DNA of 6,664 bases from CAITNQ01 sp041661365. Its GTDB lineage: Bacteria; Latescibacterota; UBA2968; UBA8231. The notes below the pieces were generated by a model. The model saw only the letters and a list, made by a program, of their open reading frames with translations. It did no database searches and had not been told where the DNA came from. A program made the position numbers and the translations under genes. Positions 1 through 6,003 of this stretch are shown one piece after another; within the stretch, counting starts at the first letter, position 1; the number at the start of each line of letters is the position of its first letter. The stretch is taken from the NCBI GenBank assembly GCA_041661365.1, contig JBAZUN010000351.1, positions 1 to 6,664 on the forward strand, written 5' to 3'.

Positions 1-1524
1 CGAGCGATCCGAGCCTGGCTCGTCGGGGATCGGCGCGTCCTCGCTCGGATCAGCGGTGAGCTGCAGGAAGAGCCCGTGCCCCGCGTCCCCCTTGTGCAAC
101 TGGCCGGTCGAGTGGAGGAACCGGGGTCCGTACCCCACGGTGGTCGCCATCCCGGTCCGTTCGAGGATCGATCGCCGCATGCCGGCCAGGAGCGCCTCGA
201 TGGCCGGGGTGGACGGCAGAAAGGCCTGTATCGCCACGTACGACCGTCCCGGCCGGGCCGCGGCCAGCAGATGGTCCAGGGCCTCGCGCAGGTTGGCTGG
301 ACGGCCTTCCCCGATGTAGGTGAGTTCCCCCTCGCGGAGGGTCGGCTCCAGGGACGGCAGGCGTCCTTCCTGGCGATAGGTCTGCACCATCTGGCGGGCG
401 AGGACCTTGGCGGCCTCCACGTCCGGCTGGTCAAAGGGATTGATCCCCAGCACCCATCCGGCCACGGCCGTGGCCAGCTCCCACCGCATGAACTCCCGGC
501 CCAGGTCGTAGAGGTCGCTCAGCTCGATCCGGAGCACCGGGTGACCGGCAGCGGCCAGCGCCTCGACCCGTTGGTCCTCGCCGTCGTCATCGGCCAGGCG
601 CAGGTGAACGAAGAGCCGGTCGTTCCCGTATCGGGCCGGGGCAACGGCCGGCTCGTTGTCGACCGGCACGATCCCGCGGCCCTCCTTCCCCGTGCTTTCG
701 GCGATCAACTGTTCGACCCAGGCGCCGAAGGGGGCGATGGCCGACGAGGCGATCAGGGTGACCTTGTCCCGGCCGGCCAGGGCCGCGGCGCCCAGCGCCA
801 CGCCCAGGACCGCGGCCTCGTCGGTGTCCGCGGCCCGAGCCCGCGCCAGGAGCCGCTCGAGGTCGACGCCGACCGCACCGGCCGCCACCAGCCCGAAACA
901 GGACAGGGCCGAGTACCGGCCGCCGATCTTCGGATCGTTCAGGAAGGTGTGGCGGAATCCCAGGGAGGCGGCGAGGTCGGCCAGGCCGCTCCCCGGGTCG
1001 GTGATGGCGACGAATCGCTTCCCTGCCCGTTCCGCACCCAGGGCCGTGCGGGCCTTGTTGAAGAAGAACTTCGCGAAGGACATGGTCTCCACCGTCCCGC
1101 CCGACTTGGTGGCCGGGAGGTAGAGGGTGGTCGCCGGCGTCAGTTCCCGGGCCCGGGCCAGGACCGCGGTTGGATCGGTGCTGTCGAGCACGGCCAGGTC
1201 GAGGTGTCCCGGTTGGACGCCGAAGACGCGGCGAAAAACCTCGGGCGCCAGGCTCGAGCCGCCCATGCCGAGGAGGAGGGCATGGGTGCAACCGTCCCGG
1301 ACCGCGGCCGCCATCACCTCTCTGATCGCGGGAAGGTGGAGGACCATCGCCGTGGGGCTGTCCAGCCAGCCCAACCGGTTGGTGATCTCGGTCGGGTCGT
1401 CGCGCCAGACCGTGTGGTCGCGGTCGAGGATCCGCGGCACGATCCGCTCGCGCCGCAGGCGGGCGAGAACCGCCTCGACCTCGGCGGCGATCGGGCCGAG
1501 CCGATGCAGGGAAGGGGTGTCCAT
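1..1524 (-). CDS. pgi: Glucose-6-phosphate isomerase (Tal-Pgi type), C-terminus cut by window edge
   Basis: Interconverts glucose 6-phosphate and fructose 6-phosphate in the cytoplasm (glycolysis/gluconeogenesis). I translated the open frame by hand: 508 residues without a stop, running off the window at base 1. Visible motifs: MGGSSLAPEVF (residues 87-97), the SIS-type sugar-phosphate loop TKSGGTVET (139-147), NDPKIGGRYSALS (196-208), ESTGKEGRGIVPV (276-288, with E276 the likely catalytic glutamate), and FLHSTGQLHKG (469-479, histidines 471 and 477). These match the isomerase half of bifunctional transaldolase/glucose-6-phosphate isomerases more closely than classical E. coli-type Pgi. The start is ATG at 1524, preceded by GGAG with a 6-nt spacer. 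An in-frame TGA lies at 1590-1588, so no transaldolase domain is fused upstream. It is divergent from the RidA-like gene. The family identity is secure; the missing C-terminus is probably short. Confidence 0.93.
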   Translation of the reverse strand, partial: MDTPSLHRLGPIAAEVEAVLARLRRERIVPRILDRDHTVWRDDPTEITNRLGWLDSPTAMVLHLPAIREVMAAAVRDGCTHALLLGMGGSSLAPEVFRRVFGVQPGHLDLAVLDSTDPTAVLARARELTPATTLYLPATKSGGTVETMSFAKFFFNKARTALGAERAGKRFVAITDPGSGLADLAASLGFRHTFLNDPKIGGRYSALSCFGLVAAGAVGVDLERLLARARAADTDEAAVLGVALGAAALAGRDKVTLIASSAIAPFGAWVEQLIAESTGKEGRGIVPVDNEPAVAPARYGNDRLFVHLRLADDDGEDQRVEALAAAGHPVLRIELSDLYDLGREFMRWELATAVAGWVLGINPFDQPDVEAAKVLARQMVQTYRQEGRLPSLEPTLREGELTYIGEGRPANLREALDHLLAAARPGRSYVAIQAFLPSTPAIEALLAGMRRSILERTGMATTVGYGPRFLHSTGQLHKGDAGHGLFLQLTADPSEDAPIPDEPGSDRS

Positions 1525-1562
1525 CGGGCGCTCCGGGTGCGGGAAGGTGCGGTAACGGCGTG

Positions 1563-1591
1563 AAGGTACCGGCGGATCCGGGCCTGGTCAA
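1563..1591 (-). promoter_or_regulatory. Candidate sigma70-type promoter for pgi
   Basis: On the minus strand, TTGACC (1591-1586) is a 5/6 match to the -35 consensus. It is followed after exactly 17 bp by TACCTT (1568-1563) as the -10. Transcription would start near 1556 and give a 5' leader of about 30 nt before the isomerase ATG. The layout matches the two other candidate promoters in this window, which raises confidence somewhat. The -10 match alone is weak. Confidence 0.45.
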
Positions 1592-1628
1592 CCGAGGCGT
1601 TCCCCCGGCGGAGGGGATTGCGGATCCT

Positions 1629-1657
1629 TTGTGCGGTCGAGGTTGGCCCGCTATCTT
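1629..1657 (+). promoter_or_regulatory. Candidate sigma70-type promoter for the RidA-like gene
   Basis: TTGTGC (1629-1634), 17-bp spacer, then TATCTT (1652-1657). The predicted start, near 1664, leaves a leader of about 45 nt before the ATG at 1710. It lies in the 185-bp divergent intergenic region and does not overlap the opposing candidate promoter of the isomerase. The assignment rests on motif match and position only. Confidence 0.45.
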
Positions 1658-1694
1658 TCCCGGCGACGGCGACCGGCCACCAGATCGTCCAACC

Positions 1695-1701
1695 AAGGAG
1701 G
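1695..1701 (+). promoter_or_regulatory. Strong Shine-Dalgarno site of the RidA-like gene
   Basis: AAGGAGG is a full match to the anti-Shine-Dalgarno core and lies 8 nt before the ATG at 1710. It decides the start codon against the upstream ATG at 1560 in the same open frame. Confidence 0.85.
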
Positions 1702-1709
1702 ACCGACCG

Positions 1710-2297
1710 ATGAGTGAGCTGCACGAGAGCTGCAAGCGGGGGTTTGACGTGTACGACCGCCTCAAGGCGCTCGGGATCGACCTGGGCAAGCAGGAGGAGA
1801 GCATCTCCGCTCCCAAGGGACGGCGGATCTGCACCCTTACCTTCACCCCCTCGGGGCTGGTCTTCACCTCCGGCACCGGCGGCGGCTCCGGTCCGGTGAC
1901 CAACGACGACAAGGACGTGGAGGCCGGGTACCAGGCCGGACGGGAAGCGGGGTTCAAGCACGTCCGCGCCCTGCACTGGGGTCTGCATCCGTTCGGCACC
2001 CTGAACGACGTCTGGTACTGCGTCAAGTGCATCGGCATGGTCAACTCCGCCGGCGGCGGCGCCTTCTCCAAGTCGCCCCGGGTCGTGGACGGGTACACCA
2101 AGGTCTTCCACGACGTCTTCGGCGGTCCCCTGTCGCAGTGGGCCAGCGAGGGTCTCGACGAGTCCCTCTCGGGCTGGCATACCCGCAGCGCCGTGGCCGG
2201 CTTCGACCTGCCCGGGCACTGCCGGATCGAGCCGGAGATGATCGTGCAGATCGATCCGGCCCTGGCCCTGGGGTCCCCACGTCTAGCAGCCCGTTGA
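1710..2297 (+). CDS. RidA/YjgF-superfamily protein (YjgF/chorismate-mutase-like fold)
   Basis: A 195-residue protein. RidA-family proteins are cytosolic trimers; the best-studied members hydrolyse reactive enamine/imine intermediates, and divergent members have unknown substrates. Seen here: GLVFTSGTGGGSG (49-61) at the position of the family's 'LIFVSGQ' strand, VNSAGG (111-116), the arginine-centred TRSAVAGFDLP (158-168; R159 aligns with the carboxylate-binding Arg), and IEPEMIVQID (173-182; E174/E176 near the family's conserved Glu). The order and spacing fit the divergent YjgF_YER057c_UK114_like_1 group. Start chosen at ATG 1710 because AAGGAGG sits 8 nt upstream; an open frame extends back to 1560 but lacks such a site. 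Unusual: a loop of about 18 residues before TRSAV, a C104-x-x-C107 pair, and a C-terminal tail and stop codon encoded by the left repeat of the palindromic element at 2283-2454. Confidence 0.85.
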   Translation: MSELHESCKRGFDVYDRLKALGIDLGKQEESISAPKGRRICTLTFTPSGLVFTSGTGGGSGPVTNDDKDVEAGYQAGREAGFKHVRALHWGLHPFGTLNDVWYCVKCIGMVNSAGGGAFSKSPRVVDGYTKVFHDVFGGPLSQWASEGLDESLSGWHTRSAVAGFDLPGHCRIEPEMIVQIDPALALGSPRLAAR

Positions 2298-2304
2298 CAA
2301 AGCC
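2283..2304 (+). repeat. Left terminal inverted repeat of the palindromic element
   Basis: A 22-bp arm starting CTAGCAGCCCGTTGA. It differs from the right arm only at 2298 (C instead of A). Its TGA (2295-2297) ends the RidA-like reading frame. Confidence 0.8.
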
Positions 2305-2422
2305 GCTTTGCTTGGCGAGGCCGAGGAATGGCGGCCGCTGGCAAGACGCGCGAGGGAAGCCGCATCGAGGGGAGATGCGGCGACCGAGCGGAACACCGCC
2401 AGCGGCTGCCAGGACCGGCCGC

Positions 2423-2440
2423 AGCCCGAATGGGCTTTTT
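2423..2440 (+). terminator. Possible intrinsic terminator at the right end of the element
   Basis: AGCCC (2423-2427), loop GAAT, GGGCT (2432-2436), with a T-run through 2440. The stem is only 5 bp, but it is GC-rich and followed by five Ts, and it lies downstream of the RidA-like gene. Transcription from that gene could end here. The competing long-range pairing of the element's arms would overlap this hairpin, so the call is modest. Confidence 0.35.
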
Positions 2441-2454
2441 CAACGGGCTGCTAG
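2433..2454 (-). repeat. Right terminal inverted repeat of the palindromic element
   Basis: A 22-bp arm ending TCAACGGGCTGCTAG, the reverse complement of the left arm except for one base. Its T-run (2436-2440) also forms the tail of a possible terminator hairpin. Confidence 0.8.
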
Positions 2455-2535
2455 GTCCGAAGAACAAGCTCGATAGAACAAGCGCGATCGAGGTTCCCAG
2501 TATCAACACCACCGCGAACTCCGAGTGGGTGTTCC

Positions 2536-2775
2536 ATGGACATCGAGATCCTGACGGCGGCCGACGGCGGGTTCTACATCCGGCCACGCAACGCCTCGGC
2601 CGCGGTGCGCTGGACCCGGGAGGATAATTCCTGGGTCAGCGCCCGGGCCATCGTACCGAGCGGAAGTCGCACCGTCGATCTGGCCGCGGTTCCTGCGGAC
2701 CTGCGCGAGGAGATCCTGGCCTTCGTGGCCCGGGCCGAGGTGGTCGGCGAGGCCCTCTGGCACGGCGGCGACTGA
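2536..2775 (+). CDS. Small hypothetical protein, 79 residues
   Basis: Not recognised. The protein starts MDIEILTAADGG and has an N-terminal half rich in short alternating hydrophobic stretches (FYIRP, AAVRW, SWVSARAIV), which suggests a small beta-sheet. A charged, helix-prone C-terminal half follows (ADLREEILAFVARAEVVGEAL, about residues 54-74). It has no cysteine, signal peptide or membrane segment. The ribosome binding site is weak (GAGTGGG about 8 nt upstream), and no convincing promoter lies between the palindromic element and the ATG. Codon use is GC-rich like the neighbours, which favours a real gene. It is followed in the same frame, directly after its TGA, by an aldolase-like tail, so it might be a remnant joined to another remnant instead of an intact gene. 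Confidence 0.5.
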   Translation: MDIEILTAADGGFYIRPRNASAAVRWTREDNSWVSARAIVPSGSRTVDLAAVPADLREEILAFVARAEVVGEALWHGGD

Positions 2776-2940
2776 ACGACGGGGAAGACCGGTGCTCACT
2801 TCGCCGATCCGGCGGTCCTCCCCGGGCTGGTGGGGCAGGGGGTCAGGTTCGTGGGGTACGGCGCCGAGATCCGGATGCTCCAGGAGGGGGTGCAGCGGGC
2901 CGGTGAGCGCGCGCTCCGGGCCCTGGGCCGGAAGGCGTGA
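2776..2940 (+). pseudogene. Remnant of an HpcH/HpaI-type aldolase C-terminus
   Basis: Read in the same frame as the 79-residue gene just upstream, the 54 codons after its TGA encode GAHFADPAVLPGLVGQGVRF (starting at 2791), continue through GYGAEIRMLQEGVQRAGER, and end at a TGA (2938-2940). The G-V-R-F-[IV]-x-Y-G-x-[DE]-I-R-x-L pattern followed by a basic/alanine-rich helix is what I expect at the C-terminus of HpcH/HpaI aldolase/citrate lyase-family proteins (class II pyruvate aldolases, about 250 residues). No start codon with a ribosome binding site and none of the metal-binding or catalytic N-terminal region is present, so it cannot be functional alone. The assignment is by motif memory from a short stretch, hence moderate confidence. 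Confidence 0.45.
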
Positions 2941-2955
2941 CGGCCTCCCCCAGGG

Positions 2956-5826
2956 TTACCTGATCCTCACCAGACGAGCGCCAGTGAACTGACTCTGAGC
3001 CTCTAGCCGAGTAGCCGTCCAGGTGCGGCGGTTGTCGCTTTCGCAGTTGCCGCCGCGCGTGACGCGCCTCGACCCCGACGCTGGTCCGGGCGGATCTGTC
3101 TGCGCCTCAGGGGTGTAGTCGCCATACCAGTCCTGCACCCACTCAGACACGTTCCCGTGCATATCACAGAGCCCCCATGGGTTGGGCAGTCTCGTGCCCA
3201 CCGGGTGCGCCGATCGGATCCCAACACGCACAAGCTCTTCGTCTCTCCATATCAGGCTGTCCTCGACGCTATTCTCGGAGTACCAGGCATACCACCCCAG
3301 TTGGCTCTCATCGTCACCAAAGGACCAATGCGTCGTCGTCCCCGCCCTGCACGCATACTCCCACTCGGCCTCTGTCGGTAGACGATACAACGAATCCCCG
3401 GCGGCCTGGTTCAGTACGTGCACCAACTCCTGCGCGTTATCCCACGATATCACCGCCGCGCGGATCGCCTCTTCATGCACGCCCCATTGCCCCAACCATG
3501 GCGTCGTCCTCATCACTGCCTGCCACTGCCCCTGAGTGACTTCATACTTCCCCAGGTAATACCCTTGAGTAAGGATGACCTGATGCGGCGTCAGTCCCCG
3601 TTCGGCGTCGCCCATGGTGAAGGTTCCCGGCTCGATCCAGATGAACTCCATCGGCCACCCGGTCACGCCACTGGGCGGGGGGATAAAGTCCACCGATAAG
3701 TCACTTGTTGTCTCGTTGTCCTGGTCGAACGGTTGGACCTTGTAGGTGTAGCGGACGCCGTTGAGGGTGGTGAGATCCGCGAAGGAGGTCTCACCAGCGC
3801 CGGCCGTACCGACCAGCGCGTACTCCCCGGTGCCGACCTTGCGGTAGACGTTGTACCCGTTGACGCCCGCGACCACGTCGCTGACCGCGCCGTTGCTGAC
3901 GGCGCTGTCGACGAACCGTGGCAACATCTGGTCAGAGGCAGACTTGGCCCACACGACCGTGACGCTGGAGCCGGTATCAGCCGAGGTGTCCATCGCGCGG
4001 AGGTAGGTGACCGCCTCGGGCGCGATGTTGTCGATGGCGCGAACCGGAGCCGCCGTGAGGACCTGAGCCGATAGGGCCACGTCAGTAGTCTGGAAGCTCG
4101 GGGCAACATCCTTCTCGATGTAGGCCAGGGCCTCAGGAGTCAGGGTGGCGAACACCGGAGCGTTGGGCTGCAGGGCAGCCTTCTGGCTGGCGACCATGGT
4201 GCTGGCCATCAGCTCGTACGGGGTGGCCACGACGGCCGTCGCGTCAAAGGCTTCCTTACCGCTGGTGGCGCTGTCGCGCTCGGCCGCGATGGCCCAGACG
4301 CTGGCCACGTTGTCGAGGGCGGCAACGATGGCGCGACCGACCGTCGCACCAGGAGTCGCGTCAATGCGGCCCCAAGACATCATGGCAGTGGCCGGGGTGG
4401 CCAACTCGGTGAGGGCGCCGTCCGCCACGTCGTAGTTGACTGGAACCTCACGGTAGAACTGGTACCCGGTGAGGGTAGCATGGTCGCTGGACAGCGAGAA
4501 GGTGAGCAGGATAAAGCCGCCCTGGTCGCCAGCGCCGTCGGCGCCAATGTAGTCCTCGGCGATGAGGGTGTCCGGAGCGTCGAGTGCCGCGTCCGTGGCA
4601 GCACCGACGGTTACCGCGGATGAGAAGCCTTGATGATCCGGGAAAGCGCGATCTTGATGGTCAATTAGGTCAACGACACGGAAGGCCAAGCCGGTCATGG
4701 CAGTGTTGGCCTTGGCGACGAAAGAGCCAACGCCGTTGTTGATGAAGACTGGACCGGCCGGGAACTCGACGCCGAGCTTATTGGCTGAGATGCTGACGAA
4801 GCGATCGTCATCTACCCGGGTGTTGCTGTAGGTATCGGTGAGCCTCACGCCGACGGTGAACTCTCGTCCGGCGGTCGCTGCTGCCGGAGCAGACACGATG
4901 ATCTTCACATACGGTGCGGGCTTGTAGACGATCAGTGAGTCAAGCTGGCCGGTGAATGGACCTCCTGCAGTAGTGGAGTCAAAAATGGTAACGAGCAGCG
5001 AATCATAGCCGCTCGTGTCCTTAAGGATGATCGAGCGCTTGCCAGCACTCCAGTCGTTGCCGGTCAGGGTTGCGCGGCCGTTGCCCAAATCGGTGACGCC
5101 CGTTCCGCGCACGGTCACACCGTCGGCGCCGACAATCTTGAGGATCGAGGCAGCCCTGTAGGTAATAGCGTCGTGGGTACCATCTAGGGAGCCGTCGGCG
5201 GTCAGGTTTACCACGACAGTGTCACCAGCGACGACGTGCTTGGTGGCGTCGATTCCCTTCTTGGCTGTGTTGACCGCAACGTTGAACCGCTTGATACCCG
5301 GAATCTCGAAATCGGTTACTACGACGGTGACCGTCTGGCGATCCGTACCTCCCCTGCCGTCCGATACCGTAAAGGTGACCGAATAGCGACCTGCCGCCTC
5401 GTACCCCGGAGTCCAGGTAAAGATGTGGCCCGATAGTGACGACCCCGTGGGAGCGCCCGACACCGTATAGGTCAGCGTATCGTCGTCGGGGTCACTTCCC
5501 GACAAGGTCAAGTTGAGGGTCGCGCCCTCGGCGACCGATAAAGCACCTATGTCCGTCAGGGCCGGGACGCGGTTCGCGGGGGGACTGCTACCAAAGCTGT
5601 CGGCGAAGCGGAAGAAGTCGGAGAAGTCGACCGTGCCGTTCCCGTCCAGATCGTATCCCGGGTCCGATGAACCAAAGGCATCGGCGAACATGAAGAAGTC
5701 AGAGAAGTCGACGGTGCCATTGCCGTCGAAGTCCCCCGGCCAGGATACGGCCTGCTGCCCAGCAGTGGGTCCGGCCCAGGACAGGCACAGGGCAGCGACC
5801 AATGCAAGGCCCAAGTGCTCTCTCAT
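2956..5826 (-). CDS. Secreted multidomain protein: EF-hand-like repeats, Ig/Fn3-like modules, C-terminal SUMF1 (FGE-sulfatase) domain
   Basis: A 956-residue exported protein. Domains in order: a Sec signal peptide (1-23, hydrophobic core LGLALVAALCL, probable cut after AGPTAG); two EF-hand/dockerin-like loops (D32-D43 and D59-D70), each DGNGTVDFSDFF and each with acidic or oxygen ligands at loop positions 1, 3, 5, 7, 9 and 12; a cadherin/Ig-like domain (86-172, with SDPDDDTLTYTV and VSDGRGGTD); beta-rich regions of unknown family (175-410); two Fn3-like modules (about 415-518 with GYQFYREV, and about 600-715 with GYNVYRKV); a proline linker (716-718); and a SUMF1 domain (723-956) with GTFTMGD, YEVTQGQWQAVM, RLPTEAEWEYACRAGT, MHGNVSEWVQDW and GARLVR. 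At the position of the FGE active-site cysteines (RGGNCESDNRRTWTATR, 924-940) the pair is absent, so formylglycine-generating activity is unlikely. Start ATG 5826 follows AGGA by 10 nt. The role may be surface binding or adhesion; substrate unknown. Confidence 0.9.
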   Translation of the reverse strand: MREHLGLALVAALCLSWAGPTAGQQAVSWPGDFDGNGTVDFSDFFMFADAFGSSDPGYDLDGNGTVDFSDFFRFADSFGSSPPANRVPALTDIGALSVAEGATLNLTLSGSDPDDDTLTYTVSGAPTGSSLSGHIFTWTPGYEAAGRYSVTFTVSDGRGGTDRQTVTVVVTDFEIPGIKRFNVAVNTAKKGIDATKHVVAGDTVVVNLTADGSLDGTHDAITYRAASILKIVGADGVTVRGTGVTDLGNGRATLTGNDWSAGKRSIILKDTSGYDSLLVTIFDSTTAGGPFTGQLDSLIVYKPAPYVKIIVSAPAAATAGREFTVGVRLTDTYSNTRVDDDRFVSISANKLGVEFPAGPVFINNGVGSFVAKANTAMTGLAFRVVDLIDHQDRAFPDHQGFSSAVTVGAATDAALDAPDTLIAEDYIGADGAGDQGGFILLTFSLSSDHATLTGYQFYREVPVNYDVADGALTELATPATAMMSWGRIDATPGATVGRAIVAALDNVASVWAIAAERDSATSGKEAFDATAVVATPYELMASTMVASQKAALQPNAPVFATLTPEALAYIEKDVAPSFQTTDVALSAQVLTAAPVRAIDNIAPEAVTYLRAMDTSADTGSSVTVVWAKSASDQMLPRFVDSAVSNGAVSDVVAGVNGYNVYRKVGTGEYALVGTAGAGETSFADLTTLNGVRYTYKVQPFDQDNETTSDLSVDFIPPPSGVTGWPMEFIWIEPGTFTMGDAERGLTPHQVILTQGYYLGKYEVTQGQWQAVMRTTPWLGQWGVHEEAIRAAVISWDNAQELVHVLNQAAGDSLYRLPTEAEWEYACRAGTTTHWSFGDDESQLGWYAWYSENSVEDSLIWRDEELVRVGIRSAHPVGTRLPNPWGLCDMHGNVSEWVQDWYGDYTPEAQTDPPGPASGSRRVTRGGNCESDNRRTWTATRLEAQSQFTGARLVRIR
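5572..5733 (-). repeat. Tandem duplication encoding two calcium-loop repeats (81-bp period)
   Basis: Residues 32-58 and 59-85 of the secreted protein are encoded by two adjacent 81-nt units (5733-5653 and 5652-5572). The core DGNGTVDFSDFF is identical in both, and the following FADAFGSS / FADSFGSS differ by one residue. At DNA level the cores differ mostly at third codon positions, so the duplication is not very recent or is maintained by selection on the protein. Confidence 0.8.
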
Positions 5827-5903
5827 CTCTGGCTATTCCTGAACGAGGTTCCGATGGCTATCAACAGCACCAGGCTCTGCCAATACAGGTATAGGCAGTA
5901 CTC

Positions 5904-5932
5904 CAGATACCATGAAAACGCGGGACGGTCAA
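5904..5932 (-). promoter_or_regulatory. Candidate sigma70-type promoter for the secreted multidomain gene
   Basis: On the minus strand, TTGACC (5932-5927), a 17-bp spacer and TATCTG (5909-5904). Transcription would begin near 5897 and give a leader of about 70 nt before the ATG at 5826. It lies within the 177-bp gap after the upstream gene's stop, which argues for independent transcription. The remainder of the gap (5827-6003) shows no gene and no clear terminator hairpin. Confidence 0.45.
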
Positions 5933-6003
5933 GTTCCAGTCTTAAGCGATGCAGGGCGGGGCCATTCCTGCTGTCCTCGCCGTCGTCCGACCATCGCCTC
6001 CGC

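Larger units (their letters stand above)
2283..2454. mobile_element. MITE-like palindromic element, 172 bp
   Basis: The ends are terminal inverted repeats of 22 bp with 21 matches: 2283-2304 begins CTAGCAGCCCGTTGA, and 2433-2454 is its reverse complement apart from one base (C at 2298). Inside are two nested stems: TGGCGGCCGCTGGC (2329-2342) against GCCAGCGGCTGCCA (2398-2411), 13 of 14 paired, and GCCGCATC (2359-2366) against GATGCGGC (2374-2381), perfect with a 7-nt loop. The whole could fold into one long interrupted hairpin. There is no transposase or plausible coding capacity, so it would be non-autonomous. CTAG forms both extreme ends and GT flanks both sides, so the target duplication could be CTAG, TA or GT; the sequence alone cannot decide. 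The parent transposon family is not identified. It could instead be a REP-like or structured-RNA element. Confidence 0.7.

Noticed and set aside
76..1563. A 495-codon open frame on the plus strand antisense to the isomerase.
   Set aside because: Its composition (Arg/Gly/Val/His repeats with no motif) is that of an antisense shadow; the opposite strand encodes a complete set of isomerase motifs.
2294..2299. Perfect TTGACA (-35 consensus) at the left end of the palindromic element.
   Set aside because: No acceptable -10 occurs 16-18 bp downstream (the bases there are G-rich, GAGGCC), and the hexamer arises from one substitution within the terminal repeat.
587..2587. A 666-codon open frame on the minus strand spanning the isomerase and the RidA-like gene.
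   Set aside because: It is low-complexity Pro/Arg/Gly-rich and overlaps the isomerase in another frame and the RidA-like gene antisense. It is a high-GC shadow frame.
2328..2627. A 99-codon plus-strand frame running through the palindromic element into the 79-residue gene.
   Set aside because: Most of its N-terminal half is encoded by the inverted-repeat element, it has no ribosome binding site, and it overlaps the better-supported frame from 2536.
2926..2945. GGCCG...CGGCC inverted repeat between the aldolase-like tail and the convergent large gene, as a shared terminator.
   Set aside because: Only 5 bp of stem with a 10-nt loop and no T-run on either strand; chance pairing is expected at this GC content.
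4145..4435. A 96-codon plus-strand frame with an alanine-rich, signal-peptide-like start.
   Set aside because: It is antisense to the alanine/threonine-rich part of the secreted protein, with no promoter or ribosome binding site; its hydrophobic look follows from the complementary codons.
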